Shown one piece after another: positions 1 to 8,237 of a stretch of 64,000 nt of DNA (position 1 is the first letter of the stretch; every line of letters begins with the position of its first letter). This DNA comes from Orrella dioscoreae (lineage in GTDB: Bacteria; Pseudomonadota; Gammaproteobacteria; Burkholderiales; Burkholderiaceae_B): positions 3,038,001 to 3,102,000 of the forward strand of contig NZ_LT907988.1 of the NCBI RefSeq assembly GCF_900089455.2. Reading direction: 5' to 3'. A program made the position numbers and the translations under genes. The notes below the pieces were generated by a model. The model worked only from the letters and a program-made list of their open reading frames with translations, did not search any database and was not told the origin of the DNA.

Positions 1-531
1 GACGGCCCGGCGCACGCGTTCGATTTCCGCCTGGGCGGCCGCCACATCGGTGGCCTCCGCATAGGCGCCCGTGTGCAACTCCACCACCTGGGCGCCCGTG
101 CGTGCGGCGGCTTCCAGTTGCGCGGGCTCGGGGTCGATGAAGAGCGACACCCGGATGCCCGCGTCATGCAGGCGGGCCACGGCATCGTTCACCGCGGCCT
201 GCGCGCCCAGCACGTCCAGGCCGCCCTCGGTGGTGAGTTCGCTGCGTTTTTCAGGCACCAGGCAGACGTCCTGCGGACGCACCTGGCAGGCGATATCCAG
301 CATCTCGGGCGTGACCGCGCACTCCAGGTTCATGCGGGTGCGCAGCAGGGGGCGCAAGGCGTGCACGTCGGCGTCCTGGATGTGGCGCCGGTCTTCGCGC
401 AGGTGCAGCGTGATGAGGTCCGCGCCGGCTTCCTCGGCGCGCAACGCAGCCTGGATGGGGTCGGGATACGCGGTGTGGCGCTGCTGGCGCAGCGTGGCCA
501 CGTGGTCGATGTTCACGCCCAGATCGATCAT
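1..531 (-). CDS. pdxJ: Pyridoxine 5'-phosphate synthase (3' end outside the window)
   Basis: PdxJ condenses 1-deoxyxylulose 5-phosphate with 3-amino-2-oxopropyl phosphate to form pyridoxine 5'-phosphate, the last ring-closing step of DXP-dependent vitamin B6 synthesis in the cytoplasm. The 177 visible codons begin [18 protein letters not shown], the typical PdxJ N-terminus, and continue with the [11 protein letters not shown] segment of the TIM barrel. The C-terminal part lies beyond base 1. The start is the ATG at 531 because the family signature begins there. It lies downstream of the RND efflux operon on the same strand, but a strong terminator at 562-602 separates them. Family assignment is secure. 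Confidence 0.95.
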   Translation of the reverse strand, partial: MIDLGVNIDHVATLRQQRHTAYPDPIQAALRAEEAGADLITLHLREDRRHIQDADVHALRPLLRTRMNLECAVTPEMLDIACQVRPQDVCLVPEKRSELTTEGGLDVLGAQAAVNDAVARLHDAGIRVSLFIDPEPAQLEAAARTGAQVVELHTGAYAEATDVAAAQAEIERVRRAV

Positions 532-561
532 GGTCTTGTCTTTATGGATACTGTTGTTGCG

Positions 562-602
562 GCAAAAAGAGGAATGGCGCACACGTTGCCGTGTGCGCCA
601 TT
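562..602 (-). terminator. Rho-independent terminator of the RND efflux operon
   Basis: A perfect 13-bp stem (573-585 with 590-602) has a 4-nt loop. Read on the minus strand it is followed by a T-rich run (TCTTTTT). It lies 26 bases past the stop of the outer-membrane channel gene and before pdxJ, so it should end the efflux transcript. Confidence 0.85.
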
Positions 603-628
603 GCGCATGGTAGCAGTATCCGGCCGGC

Positions 629-2173
629 TTACTGGGCGGACGTGCCACCCTGTCCGCTGGCGTTGGCCACCGGGATGCCCGGCTGCGCTTGGGCCTGCGG
701 GATCGAGGTCTCGACCCAGCCGCCGCCCAGCGCCTTGTACAGCTCGGTGCGGTTGATCAGCGACTGCAGGCCGGTCTGCACCAGCGACTGCTGGGCATTG
801 AAGTACTCGACCTGGGCAGTCTGCACCTGCAGGAAGTCGTCGATGCCGCCTTCGTAACGCAGGTTGGAGAGCTCCACCGTGCGCGCCGACGACGCCTCCA
901 GCGCGCGCAGCGCCGTCAGCTGCGCACCATAGGTGGCCTCGCCGGCCAGCGCGTCGGACACTTCACGGAAGGCTTGCTGGATCGCCTGTTCGTATTGCGA
1001 CACGGCGATGTTCTCGCGTGCGCGCGCCAGGTCCACGCCCGCGCGCAGGCTGCCGCCGGCGAAAAGCGGCGCGGCGATCTGGGGCGAGAAGCTCCAGAAA
1101 CCGGTGCCACCTTCGAACAGGTTCGACAGCGAGCCACTGGCGCTGCCCAGTTGGCCCGTCAGCGAGATCGTGGGGAAGAACGCCGCACGCGCCGCGCCGA
1201 TATTCGCATTGGCGGCCTGCAGCGCGTTTTCAGCGCCGAGAATGTCGGGGCGGCGCGCCAGCAAGTCGGACGGCAAACCGGCAGGCACCGTGGCCACCAG
1301 CTGCTCGCTGCCGAAAGGCAGGGCTTCGGGCAGGTCGCTGGGCAGTTGCTGGCCGATCAGCACCACCAGCAGGTTGACCGCCTGGGCACGTTCACGCGTG
1401 AACTGTGCCAGGTTGGAGGTGGCCGTGTTCAGCAGCGTGCGCGACTGGTTGAGCTCCAGCTCGGACGCCACGCCGCCTTCAAAGCGGCTGTTGACCAGGT
1501 CGAAAGACGACTGGCGCGATTCCAGGGTGCGGCGCACCAGGTCCAGCTGGGTATCGGCCGCGCGCAGCGAGAAATACGCCTGCGCGACCTGGCCCACCAG
1601 GTTGATCTGCACCGAACGGCGTGCCTGCTCGCTTTGGAGGTATTGCTGGCGCGCGGCTTCCGACAGGTTGCGCAGGCGGCCGAACAGATCGATCTCGAAC
1701 GCGGTGAGGGCCAGGCCGCCCTGGTACTGGGCCGTGACGGCGTCCTGTCCGGGCTGGCGCAGCGCCTCGGGCAGGCGCTGGCGCGTGCCCTGGACACCCA
1801 CGCCGATGCTCGGGAATTGCTCGCCGCGCTGTTGGCCATAAAGCGCACGCGCTTCTTCGATACGCTGGACGGCAATCCGCATGTCGCGGTTGTTCACCAG
1901 CGACAGTTCGATCAGCTTCTGCAGACGCTGGTCGTGGAAGAACTCGCGCCAGCCGATGTCCGCGGCCGGGATGCCCTGCTCGGGCGCCACCGCCGTGGCG
2001 GCCTGCGTGCCGGTCTTGCCGCTGGCTGCGTCCTCGTCCAGCAAGGGCTGGTCGGGCCAGTTGGCTGCAATGGGCGCGTCGGGGCGCTTGTAGTCGGGCG
2101 CCAGCGAGCAGCCGGCCAGCGTCGCTGCCGCCACCACGGACACCCAGAGGCGGGAAATGGTCAGGCTTTTCAT
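629..2173 (-). CDS. RND efflux outer-membrane channel lipoprotein (OprM/NodT family)
   Basis: This 514-residue protein is the TolC-like outer-membrane exit duct of a tripartite multidrug efflux pump. It has a lipoprotein signal with lipobox LAGC (Cys at about residue 22), followed by the SLAPDYKRP segment typical of OprM-type channels. Two outer-membrane-efflux repeats follow; the second contains the conserved [19 protein letters not shown] stretch. The start overlaps the stop of the pump gene by 4 bases (ATGA), which supports translational coupling. The length fits OprM homologues (about 480-515). In Achromobacter the equivalent systems are called Axy; the sequence alone does not say which subgroup or substrates apply. 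Confidence 0.93.
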   Translation of the reverse strand: MKSLTISRLWVSVVAAATLAGCSLAPDYKRPDAPIAANWPDQPLLDEDAASGKTGTQAATAVAPEQGIPAADIGWREFFHDQRLQKLIELSLVNNRDMRIAVQRIEEARALYGQQRGEQFPSIGVGVQGTRQRLPEALRQPGQDAVTAQYQGGLALTAFEIDLFGRLRNLSEAARQQYLQSEQARRSVQINLVGQVAQAYFSLRAADTQLDLVRRTLESRQSSFDLVNSRFEGGVASELELNQSRTLLNTATSNLAQFTRERAQAVNLLVVLIGQQLPSDLPEALPFGSEQLVATVPAGLPSDLLARRPDILGAENALQAANANIGAARAAFFPTISLTGQLGSASGSLSNLFEGGTGFWSFSPQIAAPLFAGGSLRAGVDLARARENIAVSQYEQAIQQAFREVSDALAGEATYGAQLTALRALEASSARTVELSNLRYEGGIDDFLQVQTAQVEYFNAQQSLVQTGLQSLINRTELYKALGGGWVETSIPQAQAQPGIPVANASGQGGTSAQ

Positions 2174-5100
2174 GCCTTGCCCTCATGATCAGGATGATTC
2201 TTCTGGTCGCCGCCCTGCTGGGCCGCTTCCAAGCGTTGCTTCTCTGCCTGCTCCTGCGCGTGGGCCTTGGCCTCGGCGCCCAGCAGGCGGGGCTTGGTCT
2301 TGAAGAGACCCAGCACCGCGACGAAAAACACCGGCACAAAGATAACCGAAAACGGCGTGGCGGCCAGCATCCCGCCAATCACGCCCACTCCCACGGCGTT
2401 CTGGCTGGCGGCGCCCGCGCCGCTGGCCAGGACCAGCGGCACCACGCCCAGGATGAACGCCAGCGAGGTCATCAGGATGGGACGCAGGCGCAGGCGTGCT
2501 GCCTCGATGGCGGCTTCATACAGACCGGCGCCACGCGCATAGGCATCCTTCGCGAACTCGATGATCAGGATCGCGTTCTTGGCCGCCAGGCCGATCACGG
2601 TCACCATCCCCACCTGGAAGTACACGTCGTTGCTCATGCCCGTGAGGGTCACCAGGCCCACGGCGCCCAGCATGCCCAGCGGCACCACCAGCATCACCGA
2701 CAGCGGAATGGCCCAGCTCTCGTACAGCGCGGCCAGCACCATGAACACCACCAGCATCGCCAGCCCCATCAGGATCAGCGCCTGGTCGCCCGCCTGCTTT
2801 TCCTGGTAGGACAGGCCGTTCCACTCGTAGCCGAAGCCCGGGGGCATCTGCTGCATCAGGCGTTCCATCTCGGCCATGGCGGCACCCGAGGAATAACCCG
2901 GCGCGGCGCCGCCTTCCAGGCGCATCGAGGGATAGCTGTTGTAGCGCACCACCTGCGACGGACCCTCGCCCCACTCGTAGCTGACGAAGGAAGACAGGGG
3001 AACCATGTTGCCCTGCGCATTGCGGGCGTTCAGGCGCAGCACGTCCTTCAGGTCCATGCGGTAGGCCGCGTCGGCCTGCACCCAGACGTTCTGCATCCAC
3101 CCCAGGTTGGGGAACTTGCCCAGGAAGGCCGAACCCACCGAGGTCGACAGCAGCGTGGCGGCCTCGTTGAAGTCCACGCCCAGCGCGGCAGCCTTCTCGC
3201 GGTCGATCGTCAGGCTCAGCTGCTGGCCCGGTCCCAGGCCGGTGATGCGGATATCGCCCAGCACGTCGCTCTTCATCGCCAGGCCCATCAGGTCGGCCGT
3301 GGCCTGCGCCAGCGCCTCGGCGCCCGCGCCGCCCCGATCCTGCAGGCGGAAGTCGAAGCCCGACGCGTTGCCCAGCGACGAGATGGCGGGCGGGATCACC
3401 GTGATCACCATGGCGTCGCGGGTGCCCATCAGCAGCTTCTGCATGGCGCCGAAGGAGACGGCCTGCGCCGAGCCACCCTCGCCCTTGCGCTCGGAGAAAT
3501 CCTTCATCGGCGCGAAGATCAGCGCCGCGTTCAGGCCGCTGCCGTTGAAGCTGAACCCCCGCACCGAGATCACGTTCTCGGTGGTCGGAAGGTCCATGAA
3601 GTACTTCTCGACATCCTCGATCACCTCCATCGTGCGGTTCGCCGACGAGCCCGACGGCAATTCGATGTTGGTGATGGTGTAGCCCTGGTCTTCCTCCGGC
3701 AGGAACGAGGTGGGCAGGCGGAAATACAGCCAGCCCAGCGCGATCACCAGGATCAGATAGATGATCATCATGCGGCCGGACCGGTGCACGAGACGGGACA
3801 CCACGTTCTGGTAGCGATTCGTGCCCGCCTCGAACTTGCGGTTGAACCAGCCGAAGAAGCCCTTCTTCTGCTCATGGTGCCCCTTCGGGATGGCCTTGAG
3901 CAGCGTCACGCACAGCGCGGGCGTGAACGTCAGCGCCAGGAAGCCGGAGAACATGATGGACACGGCCATCGCCACCGAAAACTGGCGATAGATCACGCCC
4001 ACGGAGCCCCCCATGAAGGCCAGCGGCAGGAACACCGAGGTCAGCACCAGCGTGATGCCGACGATGGCGCCGCTGATCTGCGGCATCGCCTTGGCCGTGG
4101 CTTCCCGTGGGGAAAGGCCATCCTCCACCATGATCCGCTCGACGTTCTCCACCACCACGATGGCGTCGTCCACCAGGATCCCGATGGCCAGCACCATGGC
4201 GAACATGGTCAGCACGTTGATGGAGAAGCCCAGCGCCAGCATGACCCCCAGCGCGCCCAGCAGCGCCACCGGCACCACCAGCGTGGGAATGATCGTGTAG
4301 CGCACGTTCTGCAGGAACAGGTACATCACCAGGAACACCAGCACCATGGCCTCCGCCAGCGTGTGGAGCACCTGCTCGATGGACACCTGCACGTAAGGCG
4401 CGGTGTCATAGGGAATGCTGTACTCGACGCCGCCCGGGAAGAACGCGGACAGCTCCTCCATCTGGTCGCGCACCCCTTGCGCCGTGGCCAGTGCGTTGGC
4501 GTTGGGCGCCAGCACGATGGCGAACGCCGCGGTCGGCTGGCCGTTCAGGCGCGCGCCGAACTGGTAGTTGTCGGCGCCGACCTCGACGCGCGCGACATCG
4601 CGCAGCCGCACCATCGAGCCATCCTGGTTGGCGCGCAGCACCACGGCGCCGAAGGCGTCGACGGAACTCAGCTGGCCGTTGACCATGACCGTGGCAGTCG
4701 TGCGCGTGGCGTCCAGGTTGGGCGGCGCGCCCAATTGGCCGGCCGGAATCTGGGCGTTCTGCTGCGAGATGGCCTGGTTCACGTCGGCCATGCTGAGGTT
4801 GTAGGCCACCAGCTTGTTCGGATCGACCCAGATGCGCATCGCGCGTGGCGCGGCGAACAGCTGGAACCGGCCCACGCCGGGCACCCGGGACACCGGGTTC
4901 TTGATATTGCGGGTGATGTAGTCGGCCAGCGCGATCTGGTCCATGGACCCATCGACCGACGACACCGCCCCGATCATCAGGAAGCCCGCGCTGGTCTGCT
5001 CGAAAGTCAGGCCCTGCTGGGTGACCGCGGTAGGCAGTTGCGCGGAGATGTTCGACACGCGGTTCTGCACGTCGACCTGCGCCATGTCGGGATCGGTGCC

Positions 5101-5388
5101 GGGACGGAAGGTCACGGTGATCTGCGCCTGGCCATTCGAATCGCTGACCGATTCGTAGTACAGCAGGCCCTTGGCGCCGTTCAGCTCGTTCTCGATGATG
5201 CTGGTGACCTGCTCGGCCACGTCCTCGGCGGACGCGCCCGGATAGGTGGCCGTGATCTGGATCGCGGGCGGCGCCACGTCCGGATACTGGGCGACCGGCA
5301 TGTTCGGTATCGCCAGCAGGCCAGCCAGCGTGATGAACAGGGCGACCACCCAGGCAAAGATTGGTCTATCGATGAAAAATTGCGGCAT
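2170..5388 (-). CDS. RND multidrug efflux pump, inner-membrane subunit (AcrB/MexB, HAE1 family)
   Basis: A 1072-residue proton-driven drug transporter. It starts MPQFFIDRPIFAWV, the classic first transmembrane helix of the HAE1 family. The proton relay is intact: the Asp-Asp pair in GILVDDAIVVVENVERI of helix 4 and the Lys in AAKNAILIIEFAKD of helix 10. Length and the two-fold repeat of six membrane helices plus a periplasmic porter loop match AcrB/MexB. The gene lies between its adaptor (upstream) and outer-membrane channel (downstream, 4-bp overlap). Substrates cannot be read from the sequence; hydrophobic and amphiphilic drugs are usual for the family. Confidence 0.96.
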   Translation of the reverse strand: MPQFFIDRPIFAWVVALFITLAGLLAIPNMPVAQYPDVAPPAIQITATYPGASAEDVAEQVTSIIENELNGAKGLLYYESVSDSNGQAQITVTFRPGTDPDMAQVDVQNRVSNISAQLPTAVTQQGLTFEQTSAGFLMIGAVSSVDGSMDQIALADYITRNIKNPVSRVPGVGRFQLFAAPRAMRIWVDPNKLVAYNLSMADVNQAISQQNAQIPAGQLGAPPNLDATRTTATVMVNGQLSSVDAFGAVVLRANQDGSMVRLRDVARVEVGADNYQFGARLNGQPTAAFAIVLAPNANALATAQGVRDQMEELSAFFPGGVEYSIPYDTAPYVQVSIEQVLHTLAEAMVLVFLVMYLFLQNVRYTIIPTLVVPVALLGALGVMLALGFSINVLTMFAMVLAIGILVDDAIVVVENVERIMVEDGLSPREATAKAMPQISGAIVGITLVLTSVFLPLAFMGGSVGVIYRQFSVAMAVSIMFSGFLALTFTPALCVTLLKAIPKGHHEQKKGFFGWFNRKFEAGTNRYQNVVSRLVHRSGRMMIIYLILVIALGWLYFRLPTSFLPEEDQGYTITNIELPSGSSANRTMEVIEDVEKYFMDLPTTENVISVRGFSFNGSGLNAALIFAPMKDFSERKGEGGSAQAVSFGAMQKLLMGTRDAMVITVIPPAISSLGNASGFDFRLQDRGGAGAEALAQATADLMGLAMKSDVLGDIRITGLGPGQQLSLTIDREKAAALGVDFNEAATLLSTSVGSAFLGKFPNLGWMQNVWVQADAAYRMDLKDVLRLNARNAQGNMVPLSSFVSYEWGEGPSQVVRYNSYPSMRLEGGAAPGYSSGAAMAEMERLMQQMPPGFGYEWNGLSYQEKQAGDQALILMGLAMLVVFMVLAALYESWAIPLSVMLVVPLGMLGAVGLVTLTGMSNDVYFQVGMVTVIGLAAKNAILIIEFAKDAYARGAGLYEAAIEAARLRLRPILMTSLAFILGVVPLVLASGAGAASQNAVGVGVIGGMLAATPFSVIFVPVFFVAVLGLFKTKPRLLGAEAKAHAQEQAEKQRLEAAQQGGDQKNHPDHEGKA

Positions 5389-5423
5389 GAGGGCGGACTC
5401 GGATAGAGAGGCTCACGAAACCC

Positions 5424-5440
5424 GGGGGCGATCCGCCCCC
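5424..5440 (-). other. Intercistronic hairpin between efflux adaptor and pump genes
   Basis: A GC-only 7-bp stem (5424-5430 with 5434-5440) with a 3-nt loop lies in the 57-bp gap between the adaptor stop and the pump start. On the minus strand it is followed by GGGTTT rather than a real T run. It is therefore more likely an RNA-stability or attenuation hairpin than a full terminator. Confidence 0.5.
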
Positions 5441-5445
5441 AAGGC

Positions 5446-6684
5446 TTACGACGACTGCTTGGGCGGCTGCTCGGCCTGGCTCGGCTGCGCGCCGGGCGCC
5501 TGGCCAGGTTGCTGGCCGGGTTGTTGGCCTTGCTGCTCGCCTTTCGGCTGCCATTCGGTGGGTTTGGCAGGCGCGCCGGGACGGATCTTCTGGAAACCCT
5601 CCACGACGACCTGGTCGCCAGGATTCAGCCCCTGCGAGATGATGGTGCGCGCGCCCACGACGGGACCCGTCACCACCGAAATCTGCGCCACCTTGCCGTC
5701 ACGCAGCACCATCAGGCTCTGGCGGCCGTCAGGCGTGCGCTGCAGCGCCTGTTGCGGCACCAGCAACGCTTTCTCGTTCACGCCCTGCTCGAAGCGCACG
5801 CGCACGAACATGCCGGGCAGCAGGATATCGTCGGGGTTCTCGACCTCGGCACGCACATTGACCTGGCCGGTGCCAGGGTCCACCGACATGCCGGTGAAAA
5901 GCAGCTTGCCCGGATGCGCGTACTCGGTGCCGTCGTCCAGCACCACCGTCACGCGCGCGGCGTCCGCGCCGATCTTCTGCAACTGGCCTTCGGCGAACGC
6001 GCGGCGCAGTTGCGCGAGATCGGCGGTCGACTGGTTGAAGTCGACATAGACCGGGTTCAGCTGCTGCACCAGCGCCATCTGCGTGGCAGTGCCAGCCTCG
6101 ACCAGCGCGCCTTCGGTCACCAGCGGCTTGCCGATGCGGCCATCGATGGGCGAATCGACGTCGGTGTAGTTCAGGTTGATCTTGGCATTGTCCAGCGCGG
6201 CGCGCGCGGCGGCGACCGCCGCATCGGCCTGGCGGGCGGACCCCACGGCGTTGTCGTATTCCTGCTTGCTGACGGCGTTGGCCTTCACCAGCGGCTCGTA
6301 GCGGTTGGCCAGCTGGCGGGCCGTGTACAGATCAGCCTGCGCCTGCTTCAACTGCGCGGCAGCCTGGTCATAGGCGGCCTTCATGGGCGCCGGATCGATC
6401 TTGAAAAGACGCTGGCCCTTCTTGACGTCGCCGCCCTGCTCGAATTCGATCTTCTGCACGATGCCGGTCACGCGTGCGCGGACTTCGGCATTGCGCACGG
6501 CGTCGATGCGGCCCGGGAGTTCGGTCACCACGGGCGCGCGTTGGGGCTGCACCGTCACCACGCTGACCTCGGGCATGCCCGGGTTCATCTGCGGCTGCTC
6601 CTTGCAACCCGCCAGCGCCAGGGACGCGGCAAGTGCCAGAGCAAGGGTGGTGGTTCTCGGTGTGAACGAAGAAAGGAAGCGCAT
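5446..6684 (-). CDS. RND efflux periplasmic adaptor lipoprotein (AcrA/MexA family)
   Basis: A 412-residue membrane fusion protein that bridges the RND pump and the outer-membrane channel. A lipoprotein signal ends in the lipobox LAGC, so the mature protein should be anchored to the inner membrane. The biotinyl-lipoyl hairpin domain (PGRIDAVRNAEVRARVTGIV) and a coiled-coil hairpin rich in Ala/Gln/Lys follow. The C-terminal tail is Gln/Pro-rich (about 40 residues), common in these adaptors. The ATG at 6684 was chosen because the signal peptide begins there; an in-frame extension to 6801 would put about 39 non-hydrophobic residues before the signal. It is the first gene of the efflux operon. Confidence 0.94.
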   Translation of the reverse strand: MRFLSSFTPRTTTLALALAASLALAGCKEQPQMNPGMPEVSVVTVQPQRAPVVTELPGRIDAVRNAEVRARVTGIVQKIEFEQGGDVKKGQRLFKIDPAPMKAAYDQAAAQLKQAQADLYTARQLANRYEPLVKANAVSKQEYDNAVGSARQADAAVAAARAALDNAKINLNYTDVDSPIDGRIGKPLVTEGALVEAGTATQMALVQQLNPVYVDFNQSTADLAQLRRAFAEGQLQKIGADAARVTVVLDDGTEYAHPGKLLFTGMSVDPGTGQVNVRAEVENPDDILLPGMFVRVRFEQGVNEKALLVPQQALQRTPDGRQSLMVLRDGKVAQISVVTGPVVGARTIISQGLNPGDQVVVEGFQKIRPGAPAKPTEWQPKGEQQGQQPGQQPGQAPGAQPSQAEQPPKQSS

Positions 6685-7043
6685 GGAGACTCTCTGATCA
6701 GGACGCGAAGCGCCGTGCAGTGACTGGGAAACGTCGGGACGAGACGCCAGGGAAATCGGCATGGGGAAAACCCGGAAGAGTATAGATGACGTCCAGCGCA
6801 AAATCGGCGAAAAACCTGTTCCACCAAAGGTTTACACCTGAAACACCCTTGCCATGCGACAAGGTTGCCGACCAGCACCGAATGCGCCGCGCAGGCAGCG
6901 AAGCCTGGCACGGCGGCGGGACGAAAGACGCAATGATGCCCGGATGAAATTAATCAGGGATTAACGGGGGTTAACCCTGAGCCGGATACGGCCGCACGGA
7001 CCGCCCGGGCGGGCACCGGACGGCCGTGCGCCATGAGGCGGAC
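6685..7043. other. Gene-free stretch upstream of the efflux operon, with dyads
   Basis: No credible gene is seen. It should hold the efflux promoter and operator (minus strand); a TATACT -10-like hexamer lies at 6779-6784 but lacks a good -35. Two dyads stand out: AAACCT-N10-AGGTTT at 6812-6833, and an imperfect inverted repeat with TCAGGG/CCCTGA outer arms and TTAAC/GTTAA inner arms at 6954-6980. The latter could be a repressor site. A GC-rich nested palindrome at 6988-7027 lies next to the end of the Bug gene. Confidence 0.5.
6988..7027 (-). terminator. GC-rich nested hairpin after the Bug receptor gene
   Basis: Outer arms ACGGCCG (6988-6994) and CGGCCGT (7021-7027) enclose a perfect 12-bp palindrome (7001-7012). 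It lies just past the stop of the minus-strand Bug gene. It has no T run, so intrinsic termination is uncertain. Confidence 0.4.
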
Positions 7044-8015
7044 TCAGTCCAGCTTGACGCCGGAATCGCTCACCACCTTGGCCCAGCGCTGGATCTCGCT
7101 GTCGACGAAGGAACCGAAAGCGGCGCCCGTCATGTTCGGGGTCTCTGAACCGTTGCTCTTCCAGATTTCCTTCACTTTGTCGCTATTGAGCGCCTTGACG
7201 AGTTCGGCCGACATCTTTTCCACCACGGCTGGCGGCGTGCCGGCAGGCGCCCACATCGCATACCAGGTCGACACCACGTAATCCGGATAACCTGCCTCGG
7301 CCGCGGTCGGCACGTCGGGCAGCGTCGGCGAACGGGTCTTGGATGCCACGGCGAGCGGCTTGATGGAACCGGCGCGGATATGTCCCGCGGAGGAACCCAG
7401 CCCATCGTAGGCCATGTCGACCTGTCCGCCGATGAGCGCCGTCAGCATCGGCCCCGCTCCCTGGAAGGGCACATCCACCATCTCGACCTTGCTCTGGATG
7501 AGGAAGAGTTCTCCCGCCAGGTGGTGGGTGCTGCCCTTGCCCGCCGAGCCGTAGTTGATCTTGCCCGGATTGGCCTTCGCGTAATCGACCAGCTCCTTCA
7601 GCGTCTTCACCGGCAGCTTCTTCTCGTTGACGACGATCACCTGCGGCGGCTCGGCCAGCAGCGCCACCGGCACGAAGCTTTTCTTGATGTCGTAGGTCAA
7701 GTTCTTGTAGAGCGCCGGCGCCACCGCGTGGTGCGCCCCGCCCATGAAGAAGGTATAGCCGTCGGGCTGGGCCTTGGCGGCCACGGAGGCGCCCACGGTG
7801 CCGCCCGCGCCGCCCTTGTTGTCGACCACGACGGCCTGCCCCAGCTGAGCCGTGAGCTGCTGCGCCAGGGGCCGCGCATAGGTGTCCGTGCCGCCGCCTG
7901 CCGGAAAGGGCACGACGATGGTGATGGGGCGCTCCGGCCAGGCCGCGGCGGCGGGCGCGATGCCCCCCACCATGCCTGTCAGGGCGATCGCTGCAGTCAA
8001 GATTCCTGTCTTCAT
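7044..8015 (-). CDS. Bug family periplasmic solute-binding receptor (TctC-like)
   Basis: A 323-residue periplasmic binding protein of the Bug/TctC family, which typically captures carboxylates and related small anions for tripartite tricarboxylate (TTT) transporters. It has a Sec signal ending AAAA/W and the family hallmark WPERPITIVVPFPAGGGTD at the mature N-terminus, then QAVVVDNKGGAGG and YTFFMGGAHH. The ATG at 8015 has a strong ribosome site (GAGGAGACAACG); the longer in-frame form lacks a signal. It is encoded 222 bp downstream of a malonyl-CoA synthetase gene on the same strand, so malonate or a substituted malonate is a reasonable ligand guess. No TctA/TctB membrane genes are adjacent; such orphan Bug genes are common in Bordetella and relatives. 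Confidence 0.9.
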   Translation of the reverse strand: MKTGILTAAIALTGMVGGIAPAAAAWPERPITIVVPFPAGGGTDTYARPLAQQLTAQLGQAVVVDNKGGAGGTVGASVAAKAQPDGYTFFMGGAHHAVAPALYKNLTYDIKKSFVPVALLAEPPQVIVVNEKKLPVKTLKELVDYAKANPGKINYGSAGKGSTHHLAGELFLIQSKVEMVDVPFQGAGPMLTALIGGQVDMAYDGLGSSAGHIRAGSIKPLAVASKTRSPTLPDVPTAAEAGYPDYVVSTWYAMWAPAGTPPAVVEKMSAELVKALNSDKVKEIWKSNGSETPNMTGAAFGSFVDSEIQRWAKVVSDSGVKLD

Positions 8016-8237
8016 CGTTGTCTCCTCGAGGGTGATGTTCTGGCCATCGGGGTCCTCGGGCTGGCCGCCTGCCTCGCCGGGCAGTGTCAGCATGGCCCGC
8101 GGCACACCGGGGCATCTTTGTTCTAGGAAATCCACTTCAGTGCTGCATCGTTCCTGCTCGCGCCGCTGATCCGGCGCGCCATCGTGTCGCGTGTCCTCCT
8201 TGTCGGGTGAAGATGGGACGGGATCCTGCCGGCCTGT

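Noticed and set aside
2185..5406. A 1073-codon open frame antisense to the RND pump gene
   Set aside because: Its His/Arg/Gln-rich composition shows no domain and it mirrors a confident RND gene; long antisense frames are common in GC-rich genomes.
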